From: Nostoc sp. NIES-4103
GTDB lineage: Bacteria; Cyanobacteriota; Cyanobacteriia; Cyanobacteriales; Nostocaceae
NCBI RefSeq assembly: GCF_002368335.1
Contig: NZ_AP018288.1
Coordinates: 2,522,208-2,586,207 of the forward strand
Length of the DNA: 64,000 bases
Direction: 5' to 3'
The notes beneath the pieces are model-generated. The model saw nothing but the letters and a program-made list of their open reading frames with translations. It did not search any database and was not told the DNA's origin. Shown in pieces: positions 53,957-62,585 of this stretch (position 1 is the stretch's first letter; each line of letters opens with the position of its first letter). The translations under genes were made by a program, and so were the position numbers.

Positions 53957-54222
53957 AATCCTATTAAACCTACCCTACCAGCTAACATGAAGTTAGACTG
54001 TTGAATCACCATGTTCTGTATCGAGAATCCCCTCTAATTTTTTTAGGATATCTAGCAAGGTGCAAAACAGCCAGAACAATTGGACTTTTAGCATCTTAGA
54101 CTAAAACTACCTACCCTAGGGTTACTCCAGTTAATTTTCTTGGAATTATTTCAAATAGCGAGTGGGCAATTAGGGAATGGCAAAGGAGTAACTAAATTAA
54201 TGTCACTCCTATACGCCAGTTG

Positions 54223-54975
54223 CTAACTAATTGCACGCCGTGCAGTCAATCGATAAACAAAAGCTTTCAATGCAAACTCTGGCAAAGCTAACATCCGCCG
54301 CCAACGCCAAGGTTCTTGATAAAGCCGATACAGCCATTCCAAATTATTTTTTCCTAACCAAGCAGGAGCGCGAGTTTTTGTCCCTGACCAAATATCGAAA
54401 CTACCACCGACACCAATCCAAATGGCTTGGGGACATAAATGGCGGTTTTGGGCAATCCATAATTCTTGACGGGGGACTCCCAAACCCACAAAAATTACTT
54501 GTGGTTGCAATTGAGCAAGTGTTTGTTTTAATTGCTCTTCTTCTTCTGGGGAATGATAGCCGGAGTGAGTACCCGCTATATTCAAAGTGGGAATCTGTTG
54601 CTGCCAAAATTCTGCCGCTTTGGTAGCCACCCCAGGCGCTCCGCCATAGAAAAATACCTTTGTAGTTGGCTGCTGTCCCACTTCTCGCAACAGTGTTTCT
54701 GCTAGTTCAATTCCTGGACAACGTTGAACTTTTTGCCAGAAAAGCCACCGCAAATACAAAACTACTCCTGCGCCATCTGGAATCACTAGCTCAGCATCTT
54801 GAATCACTTTAGCAAGAGCGGTATTCCGCTCTGCCTGCATAGTCATTTCTGCATTGAGCGTAACTACATGAGTACCAATGCTTTGTTGCAAGCATTCTAG
54901 CAACCAGCCTGGATAGTTACTCATAACATGAACTGGTATTCCCAGTACTGAAAACGCTTTAGGCTGTTTAAACAT
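54223..54975 (-). CDS. WecG/TagA/CpsF-family glycosyltransferase
   Basis: Protein of 250 residues of glycosyltransferase family 26: VVTLNAEMTMQAERNTAL, LVIPDGAGVVL, VFFYGGAPGVATKAAEFWQQ, VIFVGLGVPRQELWIAQN and APAWLGKNNLEWLYRLYQEP are the hallmark blocks (ManNAc transferase or CpsF-like). It transfers a sugar to a lipid-linked intermediate in cell-wall or exopolysaccharide synthesis. No other polysaccharide gene is close, as is common in Nostocales, where such genes are scattered. Confidence 0.92.
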   Translation of the reverse strand: MFKQPKAFSVLGIPVHVMSNYPGWLLECLQQSIGTHVVTLNAEMTMQAERNTALAKVIQDAELVIPDGAGVVLYLRWLFWQKVQRCPGIELAETLLREVGQQPTTKVFFYGGAPGVATKAAEFWQQQIPTLNIAGTHSGYHSPEEEEQLKQTLAQLQPQVIFVGLGVPRQELWIAQNRHLCPQAIWIGVGGSFDIWSGTKTRAPAWLGKNNLEWLYRLYQEPWRWRRMLALPEFALKAFVYRLTARRAIS

Positions 54976-55395
54976 AGCCGATTCTCGAATAGTCTCACAC
55001 CAAGTTCTTTAAAACGATAGTCTATCAAATTTTTTAATAGGTGAACGTGGAAATCTGAGCAAATAACAACTGGCTGTTTACAAGTTAAAAACCAGACAAA
55101 TTATCTGTGTGAGGTAACTGAATCTACTAGCTAAAGATAATATACCCAAAACTTAAGGGTTATAAAAATAACTTATACTGCACAAAAGTTGAAACTAGGC
55201 TAATTTTGTAATGTAACTTTAATATTTGCATGGAGAGGAAATACTTATCACATTAAAAATCCCTATACGTGTTAGCCTTATTCAGGGCAGTACCACTATA
55301 TTTATTTTTGGAAGAATGTCTTTAAACTACATCTATCAAGACTTTGAGTAAACTCGACTTTACAGTTAAGGTAGTGTAAAGGGCGGAAGTTGACT
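54976..55395. other. Divergent spacer (420 bp)
   Basis: AT-rich, no gene; it should hold promoters for the glycosyltransferase (minus) and the NarL-type regulator (plus). I see no clear operator. Confidence 0.5.
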
Positions 55396-56115
55396 ATGAG
55401 TAAAATTCGTATTGCTCTGATTGAAGATCATGACCTTACCCGTGTGGGTATTAAGACAGCACTGCTGCAAAGGGAAGAAATTGAAGTTGTGGGAGAAGCT
55501 GCCAATGCCAAGGATGGGCTGAAAATGTTAAGAAGTGTACAACCAGATATTGCGATCATCGATATCGGTTTACCGGATAAGGATGGCATTGAACTCACGC
55601 GGGAATTAAAATCTACTGCTAAGGTTGAAGAGTTGTCAACGCGGGTGTTAATTTTGACATTAAGGGACAACAAAGAAGCAGTACTGGCAGCCTTTGCAGC
55701 TGGGGCAGATTCTTATTGTATGAAGGATATCAAGTTTGATAATTTGCTGGAAGCAGTACGAGTCACTTACAATGGCAACGCTTGGATCGATCCAGCGATC
55801 GCTCGGATTGTATTACAACAAGCCCAACAAAATCCCCCATCACCGCAAACAACACTAACAGATAATAAAAACCTGACCCAAAATCCTGATTTTTTGGAAA
55901 ATCAGGAAATTATTGACCCTTACACCCTGACAGAAAGGGAATTGGAAGTGTTACAGTTGATTGTCGAAGGTTGTAGCAATGCAGTGATTGCCGAGCGCCT
56001 TTACATTACAGTCGGAACTGTGAAAACACACGTCCGGAATATTTTGAATAAGCTATGTGCCGATGACCGTACCCAAGCAGCAGTACGCGCCTTGCGTTCT
56101 GGATTGGTGGGATAA
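55396..56115 (+). CDS. NarL/FixJ-family response regulator
   Basis: Transcription regulator of 239 residues: N-terminal receiver (acidic pair in LIEDHD, phospho-acceptor Asp56 in IIDIGLP, Lys in CMKDI) and a C-terminal LuxR-type helix-turn-helix (LTERELEVLQLIVEGCSNA, VGTVKTHVRNILNKL). A Gln/Asn/Pro-rich linker (about 140-170) joins them. ATG 55396 is preferred over TTG 55390. It is 326 bp upstream of the phosphatase gene and may regulate or be co-regulated with that module. The cognate kinase is not in the window. Confidence 0.93.
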   Translation: MSKIRIALIEDHDLTRVGIKTALLQREEIEVVGEAANAKDGLKMLRSVQPDIAIIDIGLPDKDGIELTRELKSTAKVEELSTRVLILTLRDNKEAVLAAFAAGADSYCMKDIKFDNLLEAVRVTYNGNAWIDPAIARIVLQQAQQNPPSPQTTLTDNKNLTQNPDFLENQEIIDPYTLTERELEVLQLIVEGCSNAVIAERLYITVGTVKTHVRNILNKLCADDRTQAAVRALRSGLVG

Positions 56116-56441
56116 AGTTATTTTGGTGTGTAGCAATCCTTCAGGAAATCAAAGGAAGTTGAAAACTTTGAGTAATTTTATACGCTCAAAGTGGGTAACT
56201 TTAACTAAAGAAGTCACTAAGTGTAAAGGTTAAAGCATGAAGTAAGAAATTAGCATTAGACGCTTCACTCGCAAGTGAAGTGCAAAAATCACATTGCTCA
56301 ATATTTATGCTTCATTTCTCTTGAGATGGAGTAATTTTATACTTCATCCTTGAGCTAGACTTTTTGAGTGTTCGTTGGTGATGGGGTGGGATAAAAATTG
56401 CACTATCTCGCCATTCAACTATTCAAAAATTCAAGTCAAAT
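56116..56441. other. Spacer (326 bp)
   Basis: A stem CTTCACT/AGTGAAG with loop CGCA at about 56263-56280 lies in it; otherwise AT-rich. No gene. Confidence 0.5.
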
Positions 56442-58121
56442 ATGACTGACACAGGGGTAGACAAACTGAAGCTCATGATCGTAGATGATGAGCAAGATAA
56501 CTTAGATTTACTCTACCGCACTTTTAGGCGAAATTTTCAAGTATATAGGGCCAATCATGCCTTAAGTGCGTTGGAAATTTTAGAAAAAGAAGGCGAAATG
56601 GCTGTGATTATCTCAGACCAGAGAATGCCAGAAATGAATGGTACTGAATTTCTCAGTCGCACGGTAGAGCGCTTTCCCGATACGATTCGGATTTTATTGA
56701 CGGGTTTTACAGATGTTGAAGATTTGGTGGAAGCAATTAACTCCGGTCAAGTGTTCAAGTACATCACAAAACCTTGGAGTCCGGAAAGGTTGAGGGTATT
56801 AGTTGAGCAAGCCGCAGATGCATATCGTCTAGTCAAAAAACGTACCCAAGAATTGCGTCGTGCGCTGCGGCGAGAATCTTTGTTTAATGCAGTCACAAGG
56901 GCAATTCGGGAGTGCTTGGACTATGGCACCATGCTACAAAAGATTGCAGCCATCATTGGACAAGCATTTGAAGCTACTTGTTGCCTACTCAGACCTGTAG
57001 AAGGCGATCGCTTGACATTAGACCAGTTCTCTTATCACGATCCTAAATCTGATTTAGCAAATTATGCCTTCGACCCCGATATTTCAATTGAAAAAGTGCT
57101 GCAAACGAGTCAGTATCAACTGATTCAAGATACAACCCATGAAGGTAATCCCTATAGCTACCTGGTTGTACCACTTTCCTACCAGCAAGATTTGTTGGCT
57201 GTGTTGACTATCTATCAGTGTGGGGGCGATCGTCGTCGTTGGCAAGACGAAGACATTCAATTGATTGCAAGTGTAGCTGAACAAGCAGCTTTAGCCCTTT
57301 CCCAGGCGAAACTCTATCAGCATCTTCAGGAAAAACAAGAACAGATTCGAGCGGAATTAGAAGTTGCTCGTCAAATTCAACACAATCTGCTACGTCAAAG
57401 TTTACCTGATATCAAAGGTGCAAAGTTACAAGCCTGCTGCTACCCTGCTCGTGAAGTAGGAGGTGATTTTTTTGAAGTGTTTGTCCATCCCAAGGGCGAC
57501 TTGTGGTTGGCAGTAGGTGATGTTTCTGGCAAAGGTGTCCCTGCTGCTTTATTCATGGCCAGCGCTATTTCAGTGTTACGCCGGGAATTATCTCAAGAAG
57601 CACCGGCTGAGCCAAATGTAGTCATGAAAAATCTCAACTACGCTCTATGTAATGACTTGATTGGTAACAATTGCTTCATTACCCTTGCCTTAGCCTGTTA
57701 TAGCCCTACTAGCAGAGAACTAGTTTATGCTAATGCCGGTCATATATATCCCCTGCTTTGGTCACGCGATGCCCCTATAGAGGAAAAACCCCACTATCTC
57801 AAGGTACGCGGTATACCGTTGGGTATCTTGCCTAGGTGGCAAGCACAGTCAGGTCGGTTGGTTCTGACTCCTGGAGATACGTTATTGCTAGCTAGTGATG
57901 GAATTACAGAAGCAACAGTATCAAATAAATTATTAAATTCAGAAAAAACCGAGGGTGCCATTCAGGCAGCTAGCCGTTCTATGCTGAATCAAGACGGTTT
58001 TTGGCAACTCTTACAGAGTGAAGCACAACCGCTTTCTCTTAGCCGTTTACTAGCTCGCATCCAGGCAGATAACCACGTTCAAGAAGATGATCAAACTATA
58101 CTCTCACTGGAGGTTTTGTAA
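56442..58121 (+). CDS. Receiver-GAF-PP2C (SpoIIE/RsbU-type) phosphatase
   Basis: Signalling protein of 559 residues: receiver (about 10-125, Asp59 in IISDQRMPEMNG, Lys in YITKPW), a GAF-like sensor (about 155-295), a helical linker (EKQEQIRAELEVARQIQHNL), and a C-terminal PP2C-type phosphatase (AREVGGDFFE, VGDVSGKGVPAALFMA, LLLASDGITEA). Such proteins dephosphorylate anti-sigma-factor antagonists (STAS proteins), so an incoming phosphorelay would switch the output. The stop is directly followed by the start of an RsbW-type kinase gene, the usual partner. No STAS gene is in the window. Confidence 0.95.
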   Translation: MTDTGVDKLKLMIVDDEQDNLDLLYRTFRRNFQVYRANHALSALEILEKEGEMAVIISDQRMPEMNGTEFLSRTVERFPDTIRILLTGFTDVEDLVEAINSGQVFKYITKPWSPERLRVLVEQAADAYRLVKKRTQELRRALRRESLFNAVTRAIRECLDYGTMLQKIAAIIGQAFEATCCLLRPVEGDRLTLDQFSYHDPKSDLANYAFDPDISIEKVLQTSQYQLIQDTTHEGNPYSYLVVPLSYQQDLLAVLTIYQCGGDRRRWQDEDIQLIASVAEQAALALSQAKLYQHLQEKQEQIRAELEVARQIQHNLLRQSLPDIKGAKLQACCYPAREVGGDFFEVFVHPKGDLWLAVGDVSGKGVPAALFMASAISVLRRELSQEAPAEPNVVMKNLNYALCNDLIGNNCFITLALACYSPTSRELVYANAGHIYPLLWSRDAPIEEKPHYLKVRGIPLGILPRWQAQSGRLVLTPGDTLLLASDGITEATVSNKLLNSEKTEGAIQAASRSMLNQDGFWQLLQSEAQPLSLSRLLARIQADNHVQEDDQTILSLEVL

Positions 58122-58550
58122 ATGATGAAAAGTGAGCTTCATGTACCAAGCGACTTAAATTATTTAAACATTGTCGAACATTGGTTGCTGGGATGCTTGA
58201 AAATTCAGTTAGGAGAATCCGTTGACTGGTCACGACAATCCAGTCGTTTGCGGCTGGCTTTGGTGGAAGCATACTCAAACGTAGTACGTCACGCCCACAA
58301 AGAGCAAGCGAATGTGCCAGTTTTACTGCGTTTGGAACTCAAAGAACGAGATATTGCTTTAGAGGTTTGGGACTATGGCGAAGGCTTTGATATGTCCACC
58401 TACTTCCCGCCAAACCCTACAGATAAACAAGAAGGTGGCTATGGCTGGCTGATCATGAGTCGTCTGATGGATAAGGTAGAGTACCAGTTACAAGTTAATG
58501 GTGCTAACTGTTTGAAGTTAGAAGCTACCATACCAGAACTAGCAAAGTAA
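58122..58550 (+). CDS. RsbW-type anti-sigma/serine kinase (HATPase_c_2)
   Basis: Protein of 142 residues with the GHKL ATPase fold of anti-sigma kinases: the N box LALVEAYSNVVRHAHK, the G1 box VWDYGEGFDM and the G2-like GGYGWLIMSRLMD. It would phosphorylate STAS antagonists, opposing the phosphatase encoded upstream. The ATG follows the preceding TAA with no gap; GGAGG lies 9 bp upstream, within the phosphatase gene, so the two are translationally coupled. The target sigma factor or antagonist is unknown. Confidence 0.93.
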   Translation: MMKSELHVPSDLNYLNIVEHWLLGCLKIQLGESVDWSRQSSRLRLALVEAYSNVVRHAHKEQANVPVLLRLELKERDIALEVWDYGEGFDMSTYFPPNPTDKQEGGYGWLIMSRLMDKVEYQLQVNGANCLKLEATIPELAK

Positions 58551-58851
58551 CCAAGAGCTATATTAGCTCTAGTAAGGTTTAAAACTGTAGCCTAATTCCT
58601 ATACACCTGTACCCCATTGCTTGCATTTTGGGTAGGGTTTTCTCTATTGTGACTTGGGTATTGCTAAAGGTGTTCATGCAATACCCCTACACCCCAGTGG
58701 CATTTTCAGTCATGTGAAATTTTAATTACGCGATCGCACGATGCAATGAAAGATTTAGTTTTGTAGCAAAAAACGCTTATATGTATTTTAAAGTAAAAAA
58801 GAATGTATTAATATAGTAACTAAAGTATTATTTTTAACATTTATTAGAGCT
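58551..58851. other. Spacer (301 bp)
   Basis: A short stem GAGCTA/TAGCTC at about 58556-58570 may end the kinase transcript. A HIP1-like site lies near 58731. No gene seen. Confidence 0.5.
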
Positions 58852-59829
58852 ATGCAAGACGCAGGCAAGGATCGTCACAACCATCGCCCTATCAAAAATC
58901 CTAACCCTAACCCACCTGCGAAAGAACCACTTTCTTATCATGAGCTTAAACAGTTATGGATGAATGCTCGTGCTGATGTAATTCGATTGGGACGACTTGC
59001 GGATGAAGAAAAAACGAGAGCAACTGAATTAATTGTCCAACGTGATGAATGGGAACAACGTGCGAAAGAAAATCAAGAAGCTGCAACCCAACTTATTCAA
59101 GTTCAACAAAATATCCATACTTATCAAGTTGAGATTAACGAGTTAAAAAAACGAGTAGCACAAAATTACTTGATTTATCTTAATGAGCAAGAAAATTACC
59201 AGCAAGCTCTAAATCGTTACAATGAAGCAACAGCGAAAGCAACTGAATTAATTGCCCAACGTGATGAATGGGAAAAACTTGCTAAAGAAAATCAGGAAGC
59301 TGCAACCCAACTTATTCAAGTTCAACAAGAAATTCAAGCTAACCAAGTTGAGGTTAATGAGTTAAGAGAACTTGCAGCGCAAAATTACCAAAAATATCTT
59401 GATGAGCAAAAAAATTATCAGCAGGCTCTACATAGTTATAATGAACAAAAAGCCAGAGTATCTGAATTACTAGCCCAATACGAGCAAGTAAGGTCTGAGC
59501 GAGACAACTATTTGACTCTATATAATGAGGCACAAACACAACTTAAATTTGAGCGGCGTTCCAAGGCTAGTATTAAGGGATGGGAAACTCGTCGTAAAGC
59601 CGAGAACGAAAGACTAAAACGGGAAATTGGCGATATGGTTGTTCTGCTGCGTGAATCTATGGCAAGTAAGGATGAAGCTATAAATAATCTCTACATCGTA
59701 GCAGAACGTATGGATAGAATTCAATCCCTGGTAGATTCGGTGGAAGAAGAAACAACAAACAATCCTGTAGGTTTGGTACAAAAGTTTAAACGCATCTGGC
59801 TTGCGATTAAAGAGATACTTTCGGAATAA
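58852..59829 (+). CDS. Coiled-coil protein with internal duplication
   Basis: Protein of 325 residues, almost entirely heptad-patterned helix. Two consecutive units of about 70 residues are near copies: ATELI(V/A)QRDEWE at about 57 and 132, KENQEAATQLIQVQQ(N/E)I, and YL(N/D)EQ(E/K)NYQQAL. A basic helix (RRSKASIKGWETRRKAENER) and a tail with DRIQSLVDSVEEE follow. No signal peptide, TM or enzyme motif. It is followed after 12 bp by a second helical gene on the same strand, so the two products probably interact. A filament-forming or scaffold role is inferred from the composition; I recognise no named family. Confidence 0.75.
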   Translation: MQDAGKDRHNHRPIKNPNPNPPAKEPLSYHELKQLWMNARADVIRLGRLADEEKTRATELIVQRDEWEQRAKENQEAATQLIQVQQNIHTYQVEINELKKRVAQNYLIYLNEQENYQQALNRYNEATAKATELIAQRDEWEKLAKENQEAATQLIQVQQEIQANQVEVNELRELAAQNYQKYLDEQKNYQQALHSYNEQKARVSELLAQYEQVRSERDNYLTLYNEAQTQLKFERRSKASIKGWETRRKAENERLKREIGDMVVLLRESMASKDEAINNLYIVAERMDRIQSLVDSVEEETTNNPVGLVQKFKRIWLAIKEILSE

Positions 59830-59841
59830 ACAAGCATCTTT

Positions 59842-60408
59842 ATGAGCAAAAAATCAGCATCCACTACAGGAACACAACCTAAAGCAAAGTTGGGAGAGCA
59901 AATTCGTAATATTGCCGATAGACTTAAACAAGAAACTGAGGTACAAATCAAAGCCACCTCTCGGATTTTAGGTGCTGCTGCTCAAATTTCCCAAAATCAT
60001 GACCGACTTATTAATGAGGTAGTTGATATGGTTGAAGAAGACCTGAATCAACAAACCCAGACGTATCAAAAGGACATTTATACGGTTGATATTCTCAAGC
60101 AAGAGTTTAAAACATTACGTGAAGCCAAGGATCACTTTAAGCTGAAAGCGACTAGTTGGGAATCCCTTGCTAACAAACTAAATGATTCATCTTCCCAAAA
60201 GATGATACCTGAAAATAAACCTCATTCATATCAGGTTTTGGAAAATAAGGATATGGGAAAACTTGAGCATGATGGCAAAAATGTTGAAGGGTTAACAGTT
60301 CATTTAGAAGCAGATGTTGCAGAAATGTTTCCCAATTCCCAAGCAGTAAATGAAGCTTTACGTTTTCTGATTAGAGTTACGAAGAATAGTTATACCAATT
60401 CTCTGTAA
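59842..60408 (+). CDS. Helical protein paired with the upstream coiled-coil gene
   Basis: Protein of 188 residues. The N-terminus is Ser/Thr/Lys-rich (about 1-20), then long helices (EQIRNIADRLKQETEVQIKA, HDRLINEVVDMVEEDLNQQT) and a C-terminal globular piece (VHLEADVAEMFPNSQAVNEA, then LRFLIRVTKN). The final residues SYTNSL and the TAA stop are encoded by a MITE-like element (60392-60433), so the original end may have been different. It lies 12 bp after the coiled-coil gene, probably in one operon. Function unknown. Confidence 0.7.
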   Translation: MSKKSASTTGTQPKAKLGEQIRNIADRLKQETEVQIKATSRILGAAAQISQNHDRLINEVVDMVEEDLNQQTQTYQKDIYTVDILKQEFKTLREAKDHFKLKATSWESLANKLNDSSSQKMIPENKPHSYQVLENKDMGKLEHDGKNVEGLTVHLEADVAEMFPNSQAVNEALRFLIRVTKNSYTNSL

Positions 60409-60433
60409 TAATGAGCTTATGACGAATTGGTAT
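60392..60433. mobile_element. Mini palindromic element, ATACCAATT family, forming a stop codon
   Basis: ATACCAATT...AATTGGTAT, 42 bp. Its left half ATACCAATTCTCTGTAA is the same as 12186-12202 and provides the TAA of the gene at 59842. Confidence 0.7.
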
Positions 60434-60434
60434 T

Positions 60435-60577
60435 ATATCAAGTTCGTTTAATTACTTATTAAAACCGAAAACTCCACCCCGCCAAAGCTGCGCTTTGTCT
60501 CCCCTCCGCTTACTAAGGGGAGGAGTTGGGGGGTGTAATGATTGTGGAAATTATAACTATTTATACGAACTTGATAT
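60435..60577. mobile_element. MITE-like element with perfect 13-bp TIRs
   Basis: ATATCAAGTTCGT and ACGAACTTGATAT are perfect inverted repeats, 143 bp apart end to end. The interior has CTCCCCTCCGCTTACTAAGG and GGGGAGGAGTTGGGGGG hairpin arms. Confidence 0.8.
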
Positions 60578-60578
60578 T

Positions 60579-60716
60579 AGACTTCTTGCATATATCAAAA
60601 AAAGAACCCCACCCCGCCTTTGACGCAAGTCAAAGTTTCCCTGCCCCTAGGCCCCGAGTTCCCCGCTTGCGGGGAGGGGCTGGGGTGGGGTGTTAAAGGA
60701 CTTTTGCAAGAGGTCT
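60579..60716. mobile_element. MITE-like element with AGACTTCTTGCA ends
   Basis: AGACTTCTTGCA at the left and TGCAAGAGGTCT at the right (one mismatch), 138 bp. The interior carries CCCCACCCCGCC/GGGGTGGGG arms. The same end sequence occurs near 5662 and next to the transposase remnant at 22567, so the elements may be mobilised by that IS type. Confidence 0.75.
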
Positions 60717-60728
60717 ATTAGTCATTAA

Positions 60729-61181
60729 CTACTTTTGCGGACGCATAGAAAGTAACTCTTGAGGAGAGGCGAGAAGTTTGATTTTGGCGTCGAGAATTTG
60801 CTGTTGTTGGTTGAGCATAAATAGCCACAAGACGTTAACGCCACACCAAGGAGTTTGTGCTTTGCCTGTGACTTGAACTTTGATGAGATTATCTTCTATA
60901 GTCTCGACAATTCCTTGGCGGGGATAAGCTTTAATACCTTGGGCTTCTTGTTGTAAATAGGCTGCGATCGCATCTGACCCCACAATACCAGATTCAAAGG
61001 GCGGATACATCACACCATCGTCGGCGAACAAGCCAGCAGTCGCTTGAAAGTCTCCTGCATTCAATGTTTGAAAATAATGCAAAATGCAGCCAGTTGTGAT
61101 TCCCTCAATCTGAAATTCTTCTGTTGTCACGTTGACTTGGTTTGCAGATAAAGATTCAGCAGCTTTCATAAAATTACCCAT
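60729..61181 (-). CDS. OCP C-terminal domain homolog (CTDH), carotenoid carrier
   Basis: Protein of 150 residues with the NTF2-like fold of the orange carotenoid protein C-terminal domain. Diagnostic blocks are VQVTGKAQTPW, the NVLWLF segment with Trp119 (equivalent to OCP Trp288), Tyr36 (equivalent to OCP Tyr201), GVMYPPFESGIVG and the end LLASPQELL. Cys113, right after TPW, corresponds to the cysteine that modulates dimerisation in the Anabaena CTDH. CTDH dimers take carotenoid from membranes and pass it to helical carotenoid proteins. No helical carotenoid protein gene is next to it here, unlike in some Nostocales. The internal ATG at 61169 is an alternative start. Confidence 0.88.
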   Translation of the reverse strand: MGNFMKAAESLSANQVNVTTEEFQIEGITTGCILHYFQTLNAGDFQATAGLFADDGVMYPPFESGIVGSDAIAAYLQQEAQGIKAYPRQGIVETIEDNLIKVQVTGKAQTPWCGVNVLWLFMLNQQQQILDAKIKLLASPQELLSMRPQK

Positions 61182-61613
61182 ATCACAATCACTGACTTTT
61201 AATTTGAATCAAAAGCAGAGATATAGAAAGCTGCTGGCGGGGTAGATTGCTTAAATCCGTGTAAGTATTCCTATTGAACGATAATCTCTTACCTTGGTAA
61301 GAACTTGTTCCCAAACTACAGCTTGGGAACAGGGTTTGACAGAACATTGAGGTTGAAGAAAATCCATAATGTGGTTAGTCGGCTAGGGAGACAGCACACA
61401 CCCTAGCCACCACCTTGGCAACAACCCCTGCTTATTGACCACAACCTTTTCATCGCTTGGGGTTGTTTACCTCTTGTTTACATATTGCATTATTTTTTAA
61501 TAAAATGCAAATAAAATTTACATATATAGGAAGTTGCAAATGTTAAACGGAGGTATTCATTGCATCATGTACAATCTAGGAGCTTTTGAACCAGTTCAAG
61601 TTTGATAAGAAAA
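61182..61613. other. Structured divergent spacer (432 bp)
   Basis: Three consecutive stems: GTTCCCAA/TTGGGAAC (61307-61330), GGCTAGGG/CCCTAGCC (61381-61408) and AACAACCCC/GGGGTTGTT (61420-61467). No supported gene; a structured RNA is possible but unproven. Confidence 0.5.
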
Positions 61614-62585
61614 ATGAATGTGTCTTGTGTAATTACTAGTAATGTGTTAAGAGATAAAGCCCAGGAATTGGGTTTTCACAAAGTCGGAATTGCTGCTGTA
61701 GAGAGAAATAATACCGAAGCACAGAGGTTGCAAGCATGGATAGCGCTGGGTTACCACGCCGATATGGAATGGATGAATAACCCGAAACGCCAGGATATTA
61801 GTTTAGTCATGCCAGAGGCGCGATCGCTAGTGTGTGTCGCCCTCAATTACTACACACCAGATCAACGTCCCCAAAGCGAGGAATACGCTAAAATTTCCCG
61901 TTATGGGTGGGGAAGAGATTATCACAAGGTGATGCACAAAAAACTCAAGGCGCTGGCTACCTGGCTAGAATCACTGGATGCAAGCATTAAAGCCAGATAT
62001 TATGCAGATACTGGCCCTGTGCAAGATAAAGTTTGGGCACAAAAAGCCGGAATTGGTTGGATTGCCAAGAATGGTAATGTAATCACAAGGGAATATGGTT
62101 CTTGGGTATTCTTGGGAGAAGTGTTGACCAATTTGGAATTAGAAAGCGATCGCCCCCATACAGAACACTGCGGTAGCTGTAATCGTTGTCTTGAAGCTTG
62201 TCCTACAGGTGCCATTACCCAGCCATTTGTAGTAGATGCCAATCGGTGCATCGCTTATCATACAATCGAAAATCGGGCGGAAAAATTACCAGAAACAGTC
62301 ACACCCCATTTGCAAGGCTGGGTTGCTGGTTGCGATATTTGCCAAGACGTTTGTCCTTGGAACCAGCGTTTTGCCAAAACAACAGATGTGGAAGATTTTC
62401 AACCTTATCCTGAAAATCTTGCGCCCAAGCTGATAGAATTAGCCCAAATCTCGAATGAGGAGTGGGATAGACGATTTCCGGCATCAGCGTTGCGGCGGAT
62501 TAAGCCAGAAATGTTACGACGAAATGCCCGTGCTAATCTTGACGCATCCACACGAAAGAATGACTCAGAAAGTAATTATCTTTGA
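61614..62585 (+). CDS. queG: Epoxyqueuosine reductase
   Basis: Protein of 323 residues that reduces epoxyqueuosine to queuosine in tRNA, using cobalamin and two 4Fe-4S clusters. Motifs: GFHKVGIAAV and GYHADMEWMNNPKR near the N-terminus, RYYADTGPVQDKVWAQKAGIGW, and ferredoxin-like CGSCNRCLEACPTGAI and CDICQDVCPWNQ. ATG 61614 is chosen over an in-frame TTG at 61602. The 3' end overlaps the following HAD gene by 26 bp in another frame, suggesting coupled expression. Confidence 0.95.
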   Translation: MNVSCVITSNVLRDKAQELGFHKVGIAAVERNNTEAQRLQAWIALGYHADMEWMNNPKRQDISLVMPEARSLVCVALNYYTPDQRPQSEEYAKISRYGWGRDYHKVMHKKLKALATWLESLDASIKARYYADTGPVQDKVWAQKAGIGWIAKNGNVITREYGSWVFLGEVLTNLELESDRPHTEHCGSCNRCLEACPTGAITQPFVVDANRCIAYHTIENRAEKLPETVTPHLQGWVAGCDICQDVCPWNQRFAKTTDVEDFQPYPENLAPKLIELAQISNEEWDRRFPASALRRIKPEMLRRNARANLDASTRKNDSESNYL

